A stretch of 64,000 bases of DNA from Streptomyces sp. RB17 (GCF_009604455.1 NZ_WEGL01000004.1:62001-126000); one strand, 5' to 3'; positions 42,937-51,436 are shown, counted from the first letter of the stretch. The notes: generated by a model from the sequence alone, not told the origin. Made by a program: numbers and translations.

Positions 42937-43287
42937 GTGTTCGTCTCCCTCGCCGTCCTCACCGTGTTCATGTCGGCGGTCCTCCTGGTATCGGCTGGGG
43001 CCAAGTCTCTGCGGACACGGCACATCACCGAGCAGATGTCCGCCCTCGGAGTGCCGCAGAGCATGATGGCTTTCCTGATCGGCGCCCAGATCGCGGGCGC
43101 GGCCGGTGCGATCGCCGGGCTCTGGTGGGGGCCCATCGGAATCGCCGCCGCGATCGGCCTGACGCTTTATTTCGCCGGGGCGGTCGTCTCCCACCTGCGC
43201 GTCGGCGACCACAAGGGCGCGCCTCCGGCGGCAGTCCTCACCGTGGCCTCCGTTGCCCTGATCGTGCTGGGCGCCGCAACCCTCTGA
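42937..43287 (+). CDS. DoxX-like four-helix membrane protein
   Basis: A 116-residue hydrophobic protein with four probable membrane helices (FVSLAVLTVFMSAVLLVSAG, then MMAFLIGAQIAGAAGAIAGL, IGIAAAIGLTLYFAGAVV and AVLTVASVALIVLGAA) and AKSLRT/HLRVGD connecting loops typical of DoxX-like proteins. GTG at 42937 is chosen because GAGG lies eight bases upstream; ATG at 42919 would add six residues. HxlR/DoxX divergent pairs are common, often in detoxification contexts. Exact role unknown. Confidence 0.75.
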   Translation: MFVSLAVLTVFMSAVLLVSAGAKSLRTRHITEQMSALGVPQSMMAFLIGAQIAGAAGAIAGLWWGPIGIAAAIGLTLYFAGAVVSHLRVGDHKGAPPAAVLTVASVALIVLGAATL

Positions 43288-43406
43288 TCCGCTGTGACGA
43301 CGTGGACCGGGCGGCACGGATCGGCGGTCGCCGCCGCATGTGGACCGAGCCGTCGCACGCGTGTGCTGCGGAAGTCCCACCGCCTCCGCGCTGAGAGCAG
43401 CGTCAA

Positions 43407-43440
43407 CGGCCCCTGACCTGGGTTTCCAGGTCAGGGGCCG
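43407..43440. terminator. Shared terminator between DoxX-like gene and GlxA regulator
   Basis: A 15-bp perfect stem with GTTT loop between the two convergent genes. Confidence 0.85.
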
Positions 43441-43502
43441 CTCTCGTTACCAGTAACGGCGACCGGTTGGGGCGTTGCCCCGACCATGACCCGGCCGGGT
43501 GG

Positions 43503-44483
43503 TCACCGTGCCGAGATCGGCTCCGGTGCGTTGTGGGCGCGACGGTAGGCCAGTGGTGACAGGCCCAGATACGTGTGGAAGTGCTTGCGCAGGGCGACGG
43601 GGTCGCCGAAGCCGCAGGCGGTGGCGATCCGTGCGACGGTCAGGTCGGTGGACTCAAGGAGCAGGCGCGCGTGTGCCAGCCGGCGTTGTGCCAGCCACTT
43701 CAGCGGGCTGCTGCCCACCTCGCTGCGGAAGCGCCGGGTGAAGGTGCGCACGCTCATGTGTGCGTGCCGGGCCATGTCCTCCAGGGTGATCGGCTCGGCC
43801 AGCCGGTCCAGCGCCCACTGGCGGGTCGCCGAGGTGGAGCGGTCGGTGTCCTGCGGGACCGGGTGCTCGATGAACTGTGCCTGCCCGCCCTCGCGCCACG
43901 GCGCCACCACGCAGCGCCGTGCGGCGGCCGAGGCCACCGCCGCACCGTGGTCCAGACGAACCAGGTGCAGGCACAGGTCGATGCCGGCCGCTCCGCCGGC
44001 GGACGTCAGGATGCGTCCGTTGTCGACGAACAGCACGTCCGGATCGACCTCGACGTCGGGGAACAACCGCGCCAGCGCGTCACACAGCGCCCAGTGCGTG
44101 GTGGCCCGCCGGCCGTCCAGCAGACCGGCCGCCGCAAGCAGGAAGGCCGAGGTGCACAGGCTGACGATGCGGGTTTGCGGCCCTATCCGGTTCAGCGCCG
44201 CGGTGAGTCCCTCGGGGAGTCTGCCGGTCGCGAGCAGGTGCTCGGTGGGCTCCTGAGTGGCGAGAACGACGGTGTCCGCGGTCTGCAGCGCCGACTCGTC
44301 GTGGTCGACGACGAGTTGGTAGTCCTCGTGCGTACGTACCGGACGGCCGCCGAGGGAGCAGGTGCTGACGGAGTACAAGGGGGTCCCGTCCGGCTCGCGG
44401 GCCTCGTTGAACACCCGGGCCGGGATGCCCAGATCCAGCGGCAGGACCCCGTCGAGGGCGAGAACGGCAACACGATGCGGCAT
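43503..44483 (-). CDS. GlxA-family AraC-type regulator (DJ-1/PfpI-like sensor)
   Basis: A 326-residue regulator. The N-terminal 180 residues are a DJ-1/PfpI-like domain (VAVLALDGVLPLDLGIPARV start, SLCTSAFLLAAAGLLDGRRA around the former nucleophile elbow, here Cys in LCTSAF). The C-terminal 100 residues are an AraC double helix-turn-helix (EDMARHAHMSVRTFTRRFRS and IATACGFGDPVALRKHFHTY). ATG at 44483 is used, in accord with the duplicated gene at 50515. It is divergent from the oxidoreductase at 44597 and probably controls it. Confidence 0.88.
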   Translation of the reverse strand: MPHRVAVLALDGVLPLDLGIPARVFNEAREPDGTPLYSVSTCSLGGRPVRTHEDYQLVVDHDESALQTADTVVLATQEPTEHLLATGRLPEGLTAALNRIGPQTRIVSLCTSAFLLAAAGLLDGRRATTHWALCDALARLFPDVEVDPDVLFVDNGRILTSAGGAAGIDLCLHLVRLDHGAAVASAAARRCVVAPWREGGQAQFIEHPVPQDTDRSTSATRQWALDRLAEPITLEDMARHAHMSVRTFTRRFRSEVGSSPLKWLAQRRLAHARLLLESTDLTVARIATACGFGDPVALRKHFHTYLGLSPLAYRRAHNAPEPISAR

Positions 44484-44596
44484 GGCTGGAATGGTACGAC
44501 AGATGGCCTCCCGGCCACTCACCCGCCCTTGCGAGCACACGCGAGTCTTGTCTTCACCGGGACCGCAGTCCCGGCCCGAGCAAGAGCGATACGTAC

Positions 44597-45577
44597 ATGA
44601 GCGAGGACAACATGAGCGAGAACACCATGCGGGCAGTCACCACCCGGGAGTTCGGAGGGCCGGAGGTGCTGACCATCGAGGAGGTTGCGCGCCCGGTGCC
44701 GCTGCCGACCGAGGTGCTGGTGCGGGTGCACGCGGCCGGCGTCAACCCGGTGGACTGGAAGACCCGCGAGGGCCAGGGAATGGCGGGGCTGCAGACGTTC
44801 CCGCTGATCCTCGGCTGGGACGTCTCCGGTGTCGTCGAGGAGGTCGGCTTCGGTGTGACCACGCTGAAGGCCGGCGACGAGGTGTACGGCATGCCGTGGT
44901 TCCCGCGCGCCGCCGGCGGCTACGCCGAGTACGTGACCGCACCGGCCCGCCAGTGGGCCCGCAAGCCGGCCGCCCTTGACCACGTGCACGCGGCCGCCGT
45001 ACCGCTGGCGGCGCTGACCGCCTGGCAGACCGTGGTCGACACCGCCCACGTGCAGGCCGGCCAGCGGGTCCTGATCACGGCTGCCGCCGGCGGGGTGGGC
45101 CACTTCGCGGTCCAGTTCGCCCGGCACCTGGGTGCCCACGTGATCGCCACCGCCAGCGCCGCCCGTCACCCCTGGCTCAAGGAACTCGGCGCGGACGAGA
45201 CCATCGACTACACCACCACCCGCTTCGAGGACGCCACCAAGGACATCGACGTCGTCATCGACCTGGTGGGCGACGCCCACGACAACACCAGCACCCGCTC
45301 GCTCAAGGTCCTGCGCCCGGGCGGCCTGCTGGTCGCCGTCCCGTCCGGCGTCTCCCCGGAACTGGCCAAGGCCGCCGAGGCGGCCGGCGCCCGCTTCACC
45401 GCCTACCTGGTCGAGCCGGACGGCGAGGCGCTGACCACGATCGCAGACCTGATCGACGAGGGCGAGGTCGCCGTCGAGGTGGAGGAAACCTTCCCGCTCG
45501 AGCAGGCCGGCGCGGCCCACGCCCGCGTCGAGGCCGGCCGCACCCGCGGCAAGGTCGTCCTCACCGTCACCGACTGA
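44597..45577 (+). CDS. NADP-dependent quinone-oxidoreductase-like enzyme
   Basis: A 326-residue medium-chain dehydrogenase/reductase of the zinc-free quinone oxidoreductase branch. GroES-like N-terminal domain (VRVHAAGVNPVDWKTREGQG), then the Rossmann domain with AAAGGVGHFAVQFA. The zinc-ligand cysteines of alcohol dehydrogenases are absent. Such enzymes reduce quinones and other electrophilic enones with NADPH. ATG at 44597; a second ATG at 44612 has a purine-rich stretch upstream and could be used. Followed after 30 bases by the NIPSNAP gene, so likely one transcript under the divergent GlxA-type regulator. Confidence 0.87.
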   Translation: MSEDNMSENTMRAVTTREFGGPEVLTIEEVARPVPLPTEVLVRVHAAGVNPVDWKTREGQGMAGLQTFPLILGWDVSGVVEEVGFGVTTLKAGDEVYGMPWFPRAAGGYAEYVTAPARQWARKPAALDHVHAAAVPLAALTAWQTVVDTAHVQAGQRVLITAAAGGVGHFAVQFARHLGAHVIATASAARHPWLKELGADETIDYTTTRFEDATKDIDVVIDLVGDAHDNTSTRSLKVLRPGGLLVAVPSGVSPELAKAAEAAGARFTAYLVEPDGEALTTIADLIDEGEVAVEVEETFPLEQAGAAHARVEAGRTRGKVVLTVTD

Positions 45578-45607
45578 CCCTGCCCGCAAGCAGTTCGGAG
45601 CAACAGC

Positions 45608-45928
45608 ATGTACTACGAGATCCGCCGCTACCAGGCGCAGCCCGGGCGCCGCGAGGAGTGGGTGCGCTACATGGAGGACGTGGTCATTCCGTTCCAGGCC
45701 TCGCTGGGCATGGATGTGACCGCCTCCTTCGTCGACGCCCAGGACGAGGACGGCTACGTGTGGATCCGCCGGTTCGAGGACGAGGCCCAAAGTGAGGCCC
45801 TGTACGCGGCCGTGTACGAGCACGACCGCTGGAAGAACGAGATCGGTCCGGCCGTCCACGGCCTGCTGATCCCCGAGAAGACCGTCGTCACCCGCGTGGT
45901 CCCCACCCCGGCCTCACCCCTGCGATGA
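45608..45928 (+). CDS. NIPSNAP family protein
   Basis: A 106-residue single-domain NIPSNAP protein (MYYEIRRYQAQPGRREEWVR and GYVWIRRFEDEAQSEALYAA, with DRWKNEIGP near the end), a dimeric ferredoxin-like alpha/beta fold. The activity of bacterial members is not known; they often accompany oxidoreductases. GGAGC precedes ATG at good distance. Second gene behind the oxidoreductase. Confidence 0.88.
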   Translation: MYYEIRRYQAQPGRREEWVRYMEDVVIPFQASLGMDVTASFVDAQDEDGYVWIRRFEDEAQSEALYAAVYEHDRWKNEIGPAVHGLLIPEKTVVTRVVPTPASPLR

Positions 45929-45985
45929 CCGGGCTCACGGCCGCTTCCTCCACCGCCGCACAGCACCGCGGCGAAGGAACCGGTC

Positions 45986-46126
45986 ATGAGCACCGGCACG
46001 TCGCAGGCGTCGGTGCCGCCCGCCGGTCGCCCATGCCGCCGTCCCGGTCAGCGGCGGTACACCCCGCCGCTGACCGGGACGGCTTCGCGGCGGCCACCGC
46101 TGTCACCCGCCAGGGCGTGCGGCTGA
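45986..46126 (+). CDS. Possible 46-residue ORF
   Basis: ATG at 45986 has a good GAAGGAA site, and the start (MSTGTSQASVPPAGRP) looks like a normal N-terminus, but the frame stops after 46 residues and shows no domain. It may be the remnant of a longer gene in the 357-base gap between the NIPSNAP and MOSC genes. Nothing else is seen in that gap besides a GCCCGGC/GCCGGGC hairpin near 46160-46185. Confidence 0.25.
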   Translation: MSTGTSQASVPPAGRPCRRPGQRRYTPPLTGTASRRPPLSPARACG

Positions 46127-46285
46127 AGGCATTCGGCCGCCCACAACCCGAGGGCCCAAGAGCCCGGCCACCGCGCCGGGCCCTCGGCATGTCCGGCAGC
46201 CGACGACAGCCCCACGACCTCGGGAACAGGGATCACCCCAGGTCAGCTGACTCGAACAGAAACGGAAACGCTAAGGTCGGCTGCC

Positions 46286-46945
46286 ATGGGCATCGTGGAA
46301 TCCGTCAACATCGGCAGCAGCCGGGTCACCGTGCACTCGAGCGCCGGGCGCACCGGCATCGACAAGCGGCCCGTCTCCCACCCGGTCGCCGTGTCGGCAC
46401 CCGGCCCCCAAGGGGTCAGCGGGATGGCGGGTGACTCCGTCTGCGACGCACGCTTCCACGGCGGCGACCACCAGGCCGTCTACGCGTACGCCCGCGAGGA
46501 GCTGGACCTGTGGGAGCAGGAGATCGGACGGGAACTCCCCGCCGGTGTGTTCGGCGAGAACCTCACCACACGCGGGCTGGACGTCTCCGGCACCGTCATC
46601 GGCGAGCGCTGGCGGGTGGGCGATGTGGTGGTGCTGGAGGCGTCGGCCACCCGGATCCCCTGCCGCACCTTCGCCGGCTGGCTGGAACAGGAGTCCTGGA
46701 TCAAGCGGTTCAGCCGGCGCGCCATGCCCGGGGTGTACTTCCGGGTGGTCGTGCCCGGGCACATCGCGGCCGGCGCCCCTGTGACGCTGCTGTCGCGGCC
46801 GGACCACGGGGTGACGTCGGCGATGGTGCTGCGCGCACTGACCGGTGAACGCGAGCTGGTGCCGCGCCTGCTGGAGGCCGACGCGCTGTCCCCGGCGCAG
46901 AGCGCGGCGGCCCGCAAGCGGCTGGGCCTGCCGACCCGGGCCTGA
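46286..46945 (+). CDS. MOSC-domain protein (YiiM-like)
   Basis: A 219-residue protein whose core is a MOSC domain: GDSVCDARFHGGDHQAVYAY (the HGG motif), FGENLTTRGLDVSG, and the cysteine in ATRIPCRTFAGW expected to bind the molybdenum cofactor. YiiM-type proteins reduce N-hydroxylated bases and similar compounds with partner reductases. ATG at 46286. No molybdenum-cofactor or flavin reductase partner is next to it. A long hairpin follows. Confidence 0.9.
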   Translation: MGIVESVNIGSSRVTVHSSAGRTGIDKRPVSHPVAVSAPGPQGVSGMAGDSVCDARFHGGDHQAVYAYAREELDLWEQEIGRELPAGVFGENLTTRGLDVSGTVIGERWRVGDVVVLEASATRIPCRTFAGWLEQESWIKRFSRRAMPGVYFRVVVPGHIAAGAPVTLLSRPDHGVTSAMVLRALTGERELVPRLLEADALSPAQSAAARKRLGLPTRA

Positions 46946-47113
46946 TCAGCTCCGTCACCGGCCCGCCGGCCGCTCACCCGCACCCGTCCTCGCCCGACCA
47001 CTCGCCGCTCCCCCCGCACCGGCCGCCGCGGCCGGACCCCCTTCGCCCGCGCGGCCGCGGCGGGGCGCCACGGCAGCCGCACGGCGGGGACCTCGGCACC
47101 CACGGCGGGAACG

Positions 47114-47153
47114 CCGGAGGCCCGGCACCACGTGTGTGGTGCCGGGCCTCCGG
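47114..47153. terminator. 18-bp stem hairpin between MOSC and SDR genes
   Basis: A perfect 18-bp inverted repeat with GTGT loop between convergent genes. Confidence 0.85.
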
Positions 47154-47205
47154 CCTAGCGGGGCGGAGCCCGATGTGGCCCCGGTGACCGGTGCGATCCC
47201 GCTGT

Positions 47206-47973
47206 TCATCGCTGTCCCTGCCGGCTCGGGAGCATCGCCAGGGCCTGCGAGCGCTGAGCCACCAGTTCGTCGTAGGCTCCGTCGCGCTCGGCCCACCGGT
47301 GCACCCGCACGCGATCGACGAGGATCTCGCGCGGAGTGGGCTCGGTCCCCAGCAGGTCCATGACCTCGGTGGCGAAGTCGTCGAGCGGCAGCGCGTGCGG
47401 GTTGACCTTTTCCTGTCCTGCCGTGGCGACTGCCGGGGGGACGAGCTCGACGACGTCGACACCGGTGCCGTCGAGCTGAGCGCGCAGTGCCTCGGAGTAG
47501 GCGTGCACCGCGGCCTTGGACGCGGCGTATGTGGGCATGGGCGGGAAGGGCAGGAAGGCGATGCCCGAGGTGACGGTGATGAAGGTGCCGGCGCCCCGCT
47601 GGACCAGGTGCGGGGTGAAGGCGTCGATGACGCGGATGGTGCCGAGCAGGTTGGTGTCGATCGTCGTTTCCGCCGCCTCGAAGTGCGCGGGGTCGCGCAA
47701 GTCCTCCAGGAGCATGACGCCCGACATGGTCACCACGGTGTCCAGATCGGGATACCGGGCGAGCGCCGCGTCACGCGCGGATGCGACGGAGGCGCTGTCG
47801 GTGACGTCGATGCTGATCGTGCCGAAGCCTTCCTCGGCGAGTTCCGAGAGTGCCTGCGGGCTGCGGCCGCCCACGGCCACGGTGCTGCCCGCCGCGACGA
47901 ACCGCCGGGCCAGCTCCCGCCCGATACCCGAGGTTCCGCCGACGATGAGAACGGTGCGGTTGGAGAGATCCAC
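47206..47973 (-). CDS. Short-chain dehydrogenase/reductase
   Basis: A 255-residue classical SDR: cofactor motif GGTSGIG (12-18), SGV in place of the NAG strand, catalytic TSG...YAASK (Tyr and Lys near 148-152). It resembles the DltE/YciK branch of unknown substrate. GTG at 47973 follows GAAGGGA. It is divergent from the XRE regulator at 48160; such XRE-MmyB/SDR pairs are common in actinobacteria, with the regulator controlling the SDR. Confidence 0.9.
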   Translation of the reverse strand: MDLSNRTVLIVGGTSGIGRELARRFVAAGSTVAVGGRSPQALSELAEEGFGTISIDVTDSASVASARDAALARYPDLDTVVTMSGVMLLEDLRDPAHFEAAETTIDTNLLGTIRVIDAFTPHLVQRGAGTFITVTSGIAFLPFPPMPTYAASKAAVHAYSEALRAQLDGTGVDVVELVPPAVATAGQEKVNPHALPLDDFATEVMDLLGTEPTPREILVDRVRVHRWAERDGAYDELVAQRSQALAMLPSRQGQR

Positions 47974-48159
47974 GAGATCTTCCCTTCAGTCCAGGGCGCC
48001 GACGGCGTTCAAGCCCGGCACAGACAGTGATGCTCTCTGCCTCATTCGAAACAGTGCTCCTGCAGTCTTGACGGCATCCGCCGAGTGCGGCAGGGCCCCC
48101 GTCTTCCCTGGTCCTGACAGGGCCCCCGTGAGACACGCGCACCGCATTACGGTGTCGGT

Positions 48160-49032
48160 ATGAAGGATGAGGAATCCGGCAACCGGCTCGGCAGCTACCT
48201 CCGTGCACGGCGTGAGCTGGTCTCCCCGGCGCAGGCGGGACTCCCGCCCGGCGGCAACCGCCGCGTGCCCGGCCTGCGCCGTGAGGAAGTCGCCCTGCTC
48301 GCCGGGATCAGTCCCGACTACTACCTGCGCCTGGAGCGGGGCCGTGACAAGAACCCCTCACCGCAGGTCCTCGAGTCACTCGCGCGTGTCCTGCAGCTCG
48401 ACGACATCGAACGGACCTATCTGCTCGGCCTCACGGCGGCGCGCCCCAGGGCCCCGCGCCGCAGGCGGCCCGAGCACGTACCGGCCCGGGTGCACGAGCT
48501 GCTCGCCCACCTGCAGATCCCCGCGTTCGTCGAAGGACGCGCGTTCGACGTCCTGGCCTCCAACCCCATGGCCGTCGCGCTCTCCCCCCGCCTGCGGCCC
48601 GGCCAGAACCGGCTGCGTTCTCTCCTCCTCGATCCCGAGGAACGGGCCTTCCACCAGGACTGGGCGAAAGCCACCGCCGATTTCGTCGCCGCCCTGCGCA
48701 CCACCATCGGGGACGACACCGACAACCCCCGGTTCGTCGAGCTCGTCGGAGAACTCGCCCTGTCCAGCCAGCGCTTCCGCACCCTGTGGGCCCGCCACGA
48801 CGTCCGCGGTCTCGACGGAGGCACGACCACGGTCCACCACCCCATCGTCGGTGAACTACGCCTCCACCGCGACAAACTCCCCGTCGACGACGTCCTCCTC
48901 GTCGTCTACTACCCCGACAAGGACAGCGACAGCGACGAGAAACTGCGGCTCCTCGCCGCACTCACGCTCACCGGGTCAGCCGACGCGGCACACGACAGAC
49001 CGGCGGACGAACCGCGCCCGAAGACACCCTGA
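48160..49032 (+). CDS. XRE-family regulator with MmyB-like ligand domain
   Basis: A 290-residue regulator. N-terminal Cro/C1-type helix-turn-helix (VPGLRREEVALLAGISPDYY, then LRLERGRDKNPSPQVLESLA), then an MmyB-like PAS-type domain (FDVLASNPMAVALSP, RNLLRLLF-like RSLLLDPEERAFHQDW, and VVYYPDKDSDSDEKLRLLAA) that in relatives binds fatty-acid-like ligands. Length is normal. ATG at 48160. Divergent from the SDR. Confidence 0.9.
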   Translation: MKDEESGNRLGSYLRARRELVSPAQAGLPPGGNRRVPGLRREEVALLAGISPDYYLRLERGRDKNPSPQVLESLARVLQLDDIERTYLLGLTAARPRAPRRRRPEHVPARVHELLAHLQIPAFVEGRAFDVLASNPMAVALSPRLRPGQNRLRSLLLDPEERAFHQDWAKATADFVAALRTTIGDDTDNPRFVELVGELALSSQRFRTLWARHDVRGLDGGTTTVHHPIVGELRLHRDKLPVDDVLLVVYYPDKDSDSDEKLRLLAALTLTGSADAAHDRPADEPRPKTP

Positions 49033-49112
49033 CGGACAGTCGATGAAGAGGACCGGGTAGACCGCTTGAGTTCTATCGGTGGTTACGAACGCCCCGATGA
49101 AGGGATGTTCGG

Positions 49113-49220
49113 ATGCCGAGGTACGCCCCCAACAAGATGCCGACGTCGATCAAGAAGCGTTTCTTTCTCAACCGCCTCGGACGAGACGATCACGTCGTTC
49201 ATCAGGTGCTACTTCCATGA
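49113..49220 (+). pseudogene. Possible IS30-type transposase N-terminal remnant
   Basis: A 35-residue frame begins MPRYAPNKMPTSIKKRFF, like the first residues of some actinobacterial IS30-family transposases, and then stops. The rest of the 372-base gap between the XRE and SMP-30 genes holds no further coding signal. The match is from memory and short, so it is tentative. Confidence 0.35.
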
Positions 49221-49404
49221 TCGGGAGTCACACCGTTGACCACACCCGTTCCTGGTGGCCGACGCGGTCGCCGACTCCTCCCTCGATCGCCGATCACTGC
49301 GACAACTGCCGCGCTCGGTCGGCGTGCGGACGGCACGCCGACGCCGCCCCCCGGCGAAGCCGGGGAGCGGCGAAGTGTGAGGCCGTGGCTCCGGCGCTGC
49401 ACGG

Positions 49405-50391
49405 TCAGCTGCCCTCCAGCCCCGCGAGGTTGATCCGGCCACCCTGCAGCTGCGCGTGGTGCGGGGCGGCAAGCGATGCGTCGGTGACGTAGAGCTCGGT
49501 GCCGCGCACGGCGGTGGCGGTGGGGCTGGCCAGCCCGTCGGCCGCAGTGAGCACGGTGACCTTCGTGCCGTTCGGGTAGACCACGTCCACCTTGTCCTGG
49601 GTGTTCACCGCGGCGAACACGATGTCGGAGCGGGAGGACAGGAAGTTGAAGTCGTCAATGCCCACCTCACCATCGGCCACCTGATGGATGCGGCCCGGCT
49701 CCCCGGCAGCAGTCACGGGAACCCGCAGCAAGGTGCCCTTGTTGAAGTTCGTGACCCACACCGCCCCGTTGTGGTAGCGCAGCCCGTTGACGCCTATCGG
49801 CACCGAAGCCGTCGGGACCGGCGCGAGAGCCTGGTCGGTCAGCCACGTCCTGGCTTGGCCCCCTGCGACCGGGACGGCCCAGATCGTGCCCTTGTAGCTG
49901 TCGGTGACGTAGAGCGTCTGTCCGGCAGGGTCGATCGCGAGCCCGTTCGGCAGGCCGTCCGCGGGCAGGGCCGCGACGCGGCTGGGGTGGCCGCCCGGGG
50001 GCAGCTTCCACACTCCTGCGCGCGAGGCGTCCTTGGACCACACGTTGTAGTAGATGGTCCCGTCGCTGCCGCGGGTGCTCCCGGTGAAGCCGTCACCGAG
50101 GACGCCGGTCACCAACACGGTCTTGTGCTGCCCGTTGGCGCTCAGGCGGACCAGCTCCGGCCGCTCGCCGGCGTAGCTGCCCAGCATGGAGACGGTGAGC
50201 GTGCTGTCCGGGTTGACTGTGATGTTCTCCGGCACCTCCCCGGCGGACCAGTCGAACGAGGCGACGGTCTTGACGGCAGTGACGACCGGCTTGGGGTGTT
50301 CCTGCCCCGCGGCGGCCGACGCGTAGGGGGTCGACACGAAGACGGCCGCTGCGGCAGCTACGGCCGCGGCGAGGTTGAGGCTCTCGCTCAT
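49405..50391 (-). CDS. Secreted SMP-30/gluconolactonase-like beta-propeller
   Basis: A 328-residue protein with a signal peptide (LNLAAAVAAAAAVFVSTPYA, AxA cleavage near ASAAAG) and a propeller of NHL/SMP-30 repeats: VPENITVNPDSTLTVSMLGS, GLPNGLAIDPAGQTLYVTDS, VGVNGLRYHNGAVWVTNF-type segment. The ligands that bind calcium in gluconolactonases (Glu and Asn/Asp) appear present, but activity cannot be assigned. ATG at 50391 has AAGGA upstream. Divergent from the truncated GlxA gene, which probably once controlled it. Confidence 0.82.
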   Translation of the reverse strand: MSESLNLAAAVAAAAAVFVSTPYASAAAGQEHPKPVVTAVKTVASFDWSAGEVPENITVNPDSTLTVSMLGSYAGERPELVRLSANGQHKTVLVTGVLGDGFTGSTRGSDGTIYYNVWSKDASRAGVWKLPPGGHPSRVAALPADGLPNGLAIDPAGQTLYVTDSYKGTIWAVPVAGGQARTWLTDQALAPVPTASVPIGVNGLRYHNGAVWVTNFNKGTLLRVPVTAAGEPGRIHQVADGEVGIDDFNFLSSRSDIVFAAVNTQDKVDVVYPNGTKVTVLTAADGLASPTATAVRGTELYVTDASLAAPHHAQLQGGRINLAGLEGS

Positions 50392-50514
50392 GGCTTGGGT
50401 TCCTTACTCTTGCTCTTTGCGCGTCGGGGACCGCGTCCCCGCTGCACAAAGAGTGGCGTGTGCCGGGCGGGGCCGGTGAGTGGCCGGGGGGCCACCTATC
50501 GCGCCATTCCGGCC

Positions 50515-50913
50515 ATGTCGCATCGCGTCGCTGTTCTCGCCCTCGACGGAGTCCTCCCGCTGGACCTCGGCATCCCGGCCCGGGTGTTCAACGAGGCCCG
50601 TGAGCCGGACGGGACCCCTCTGTACTCCGTTGTCACCTGCGCCCTCGGCGGCCAGCCGGTGCGCACGCACGAGGACTACCGACTCGTCGTCGACCACGAC
50701 GAGTCGGTGCTGGAGAGCGCCGACAGCATCGTCCTCGACACGCAGGAGCCCGGCGAGCACCCGCTCGCGACCGGCGCGCTCCCCGAGGAATTCACCGCGG
50801 CGCTGGACCCTGTCTTCATGCCGTGGCCAAGGCGGGATCACCCGAACCAGGAACCAAGGGCGAACACACGTCCAACTCCCAAGCGCCGGTCACGGTTTGC
50901 AGATCGCTTCTGA
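50515..50913 (+). pseudogene. Truncated second GlxA-type regulator
   Basis: The first 98 residues (to TAALD at 50808) follow the full-length regulator at 43503-44483 almost residue for residue, and the upstream DNA from about 50459 also matches its promoter side. Then the match stops and 34 unrelated residues (PVFMPWPRRDHPNQEP...) lead to a stop. The rest of the sensor domain and the whole AraC DNA-binding domain are missing, so it cannot regulate. Confidence 0.8.
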
Positions 50914-51078
50914 GTCCGGACCGACCGGGATATGGGTGACGAAGGGGCCGGCCGTACCGGTGATGAGCGCGACGACGACCGAGGACAGCGGTTCAGCGAT
51001 GCGGTTGACAGCGAGCACGACGACCGGATGAGGGCCCACAGGTTGAGGGAACGCGCAAGCCCATGCCTCGCCGCGCAT
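50890..51078 (-). pseudogene. Truncated PemK/MazF-like toxin
   Basis: 62 residues (MRGEAWACAFPQPVGPHPVV, AVNRIAEPLSSVVVALITGT and AGPFVTHIPVGPDSEA) that read as the N-terminal half of a MazF/PemK endoribonuclease, usually about 110 residues. It stops at 50890 next to the broken GlxA gene. An open frame just upstream (MAELSEADEMQWWRRA) may be the end of its antitoxin. Non-functional as it stands. Confidence 0.55.
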
Positions 51079-51311
51079 GGCGACGCCCGGCGCCACCACT
51101 GCATCTCGTCCGCTTCGCTCAACTCAGCCATCCAAGGTGAAGCCGACCTGGGGACGCTGAGCCCCCTGGACACGGGGCCTCGAGTCCACCATCAAGGGTT
51201 GCAGTTCGGGTTGCGTTCAGCCCCGTTCAGAGGGGTCCGCGAAGGGCGTGATCAGGCGTTCCGCCGCAGGTCAGAATGCTGATGGACCTGGCTGGACAGG
51301 AGGACGAACAG

Positions 51312-51365
51312 TTGGAAAGCGTGTTGGGGGCAACCCCTCACGAGTTCGAATCTCGTATCCTCCGC
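51312..51365 (+). mobile_element. attR-like partial copy of tRNA-Ser(GGA)
   Basis: 54 bases identical to 42178-42231. The 5' half of the tRNA is absent, so this is not a tRNA gene. Marks the right end of the island. Confidence 0.85.
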
Positions 51366-51385
51366 AGCCGCCTCAACCGGCGAAC

Positions 51386-51420
51386 GAAGACCCCGGACCG
51401 CTTCAGCGGCCGGGGTCTTC
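51386..51420 (+). terminator. Hairpin after the att copy
   Basis: GAAGACCCCGG (51386-51396) pairs with 51410-51420, with an inner CCGC/GCGG and TTCA loop. Possibly the original terminator of tRNA-Ser before integration. Confidence 0.7.
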
Positions 51421-51436
51421 TGCATGGCCTTGGTCT

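Larger units (their letters stand above)
42178..51365 (+). mobile_element. Genomic island integrated in tRNA-Ser(GGA)
   Basis: About 9.1 kb bounded by 54-bp direct repeats of the tRNA-Ser 3' end. Content: HxlR/DoxX-like pair, GlxA-type regulator with oxidoreductase and NIPSNAP genes, MOSC protein, SDR/XRE pair, SMP-30-like protein, a truncated second GlxA gene, and IS30-like and MazF-like debris. None of it belongs to the surrounding conserved gene order. No integrase, relaxase or excisionase frame is seen, so the element has lost its recombinase or used another element's enzyme. Confidence 0.75.

Noticed and set aside
45925..46434. An ORF starting in an ATGA overlap with the NIPSNAP stop
   Set aside because: The overlap looks like coupling, but the product is Arg/His/Pro-rich frame shadow that runs into the MOSC gene.
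42234..51311. An integrase or relaxase gene inside the island
   Set aside because: I read the long frames on both strands here and found no tyrosine- or serine-recombinase or relaxase motifs.
51312..51365. A second tRNA-Ser gene
   Set aside because: Only the 3' 54 bases are present; the D-arm and 5' acceptor strand are missing.
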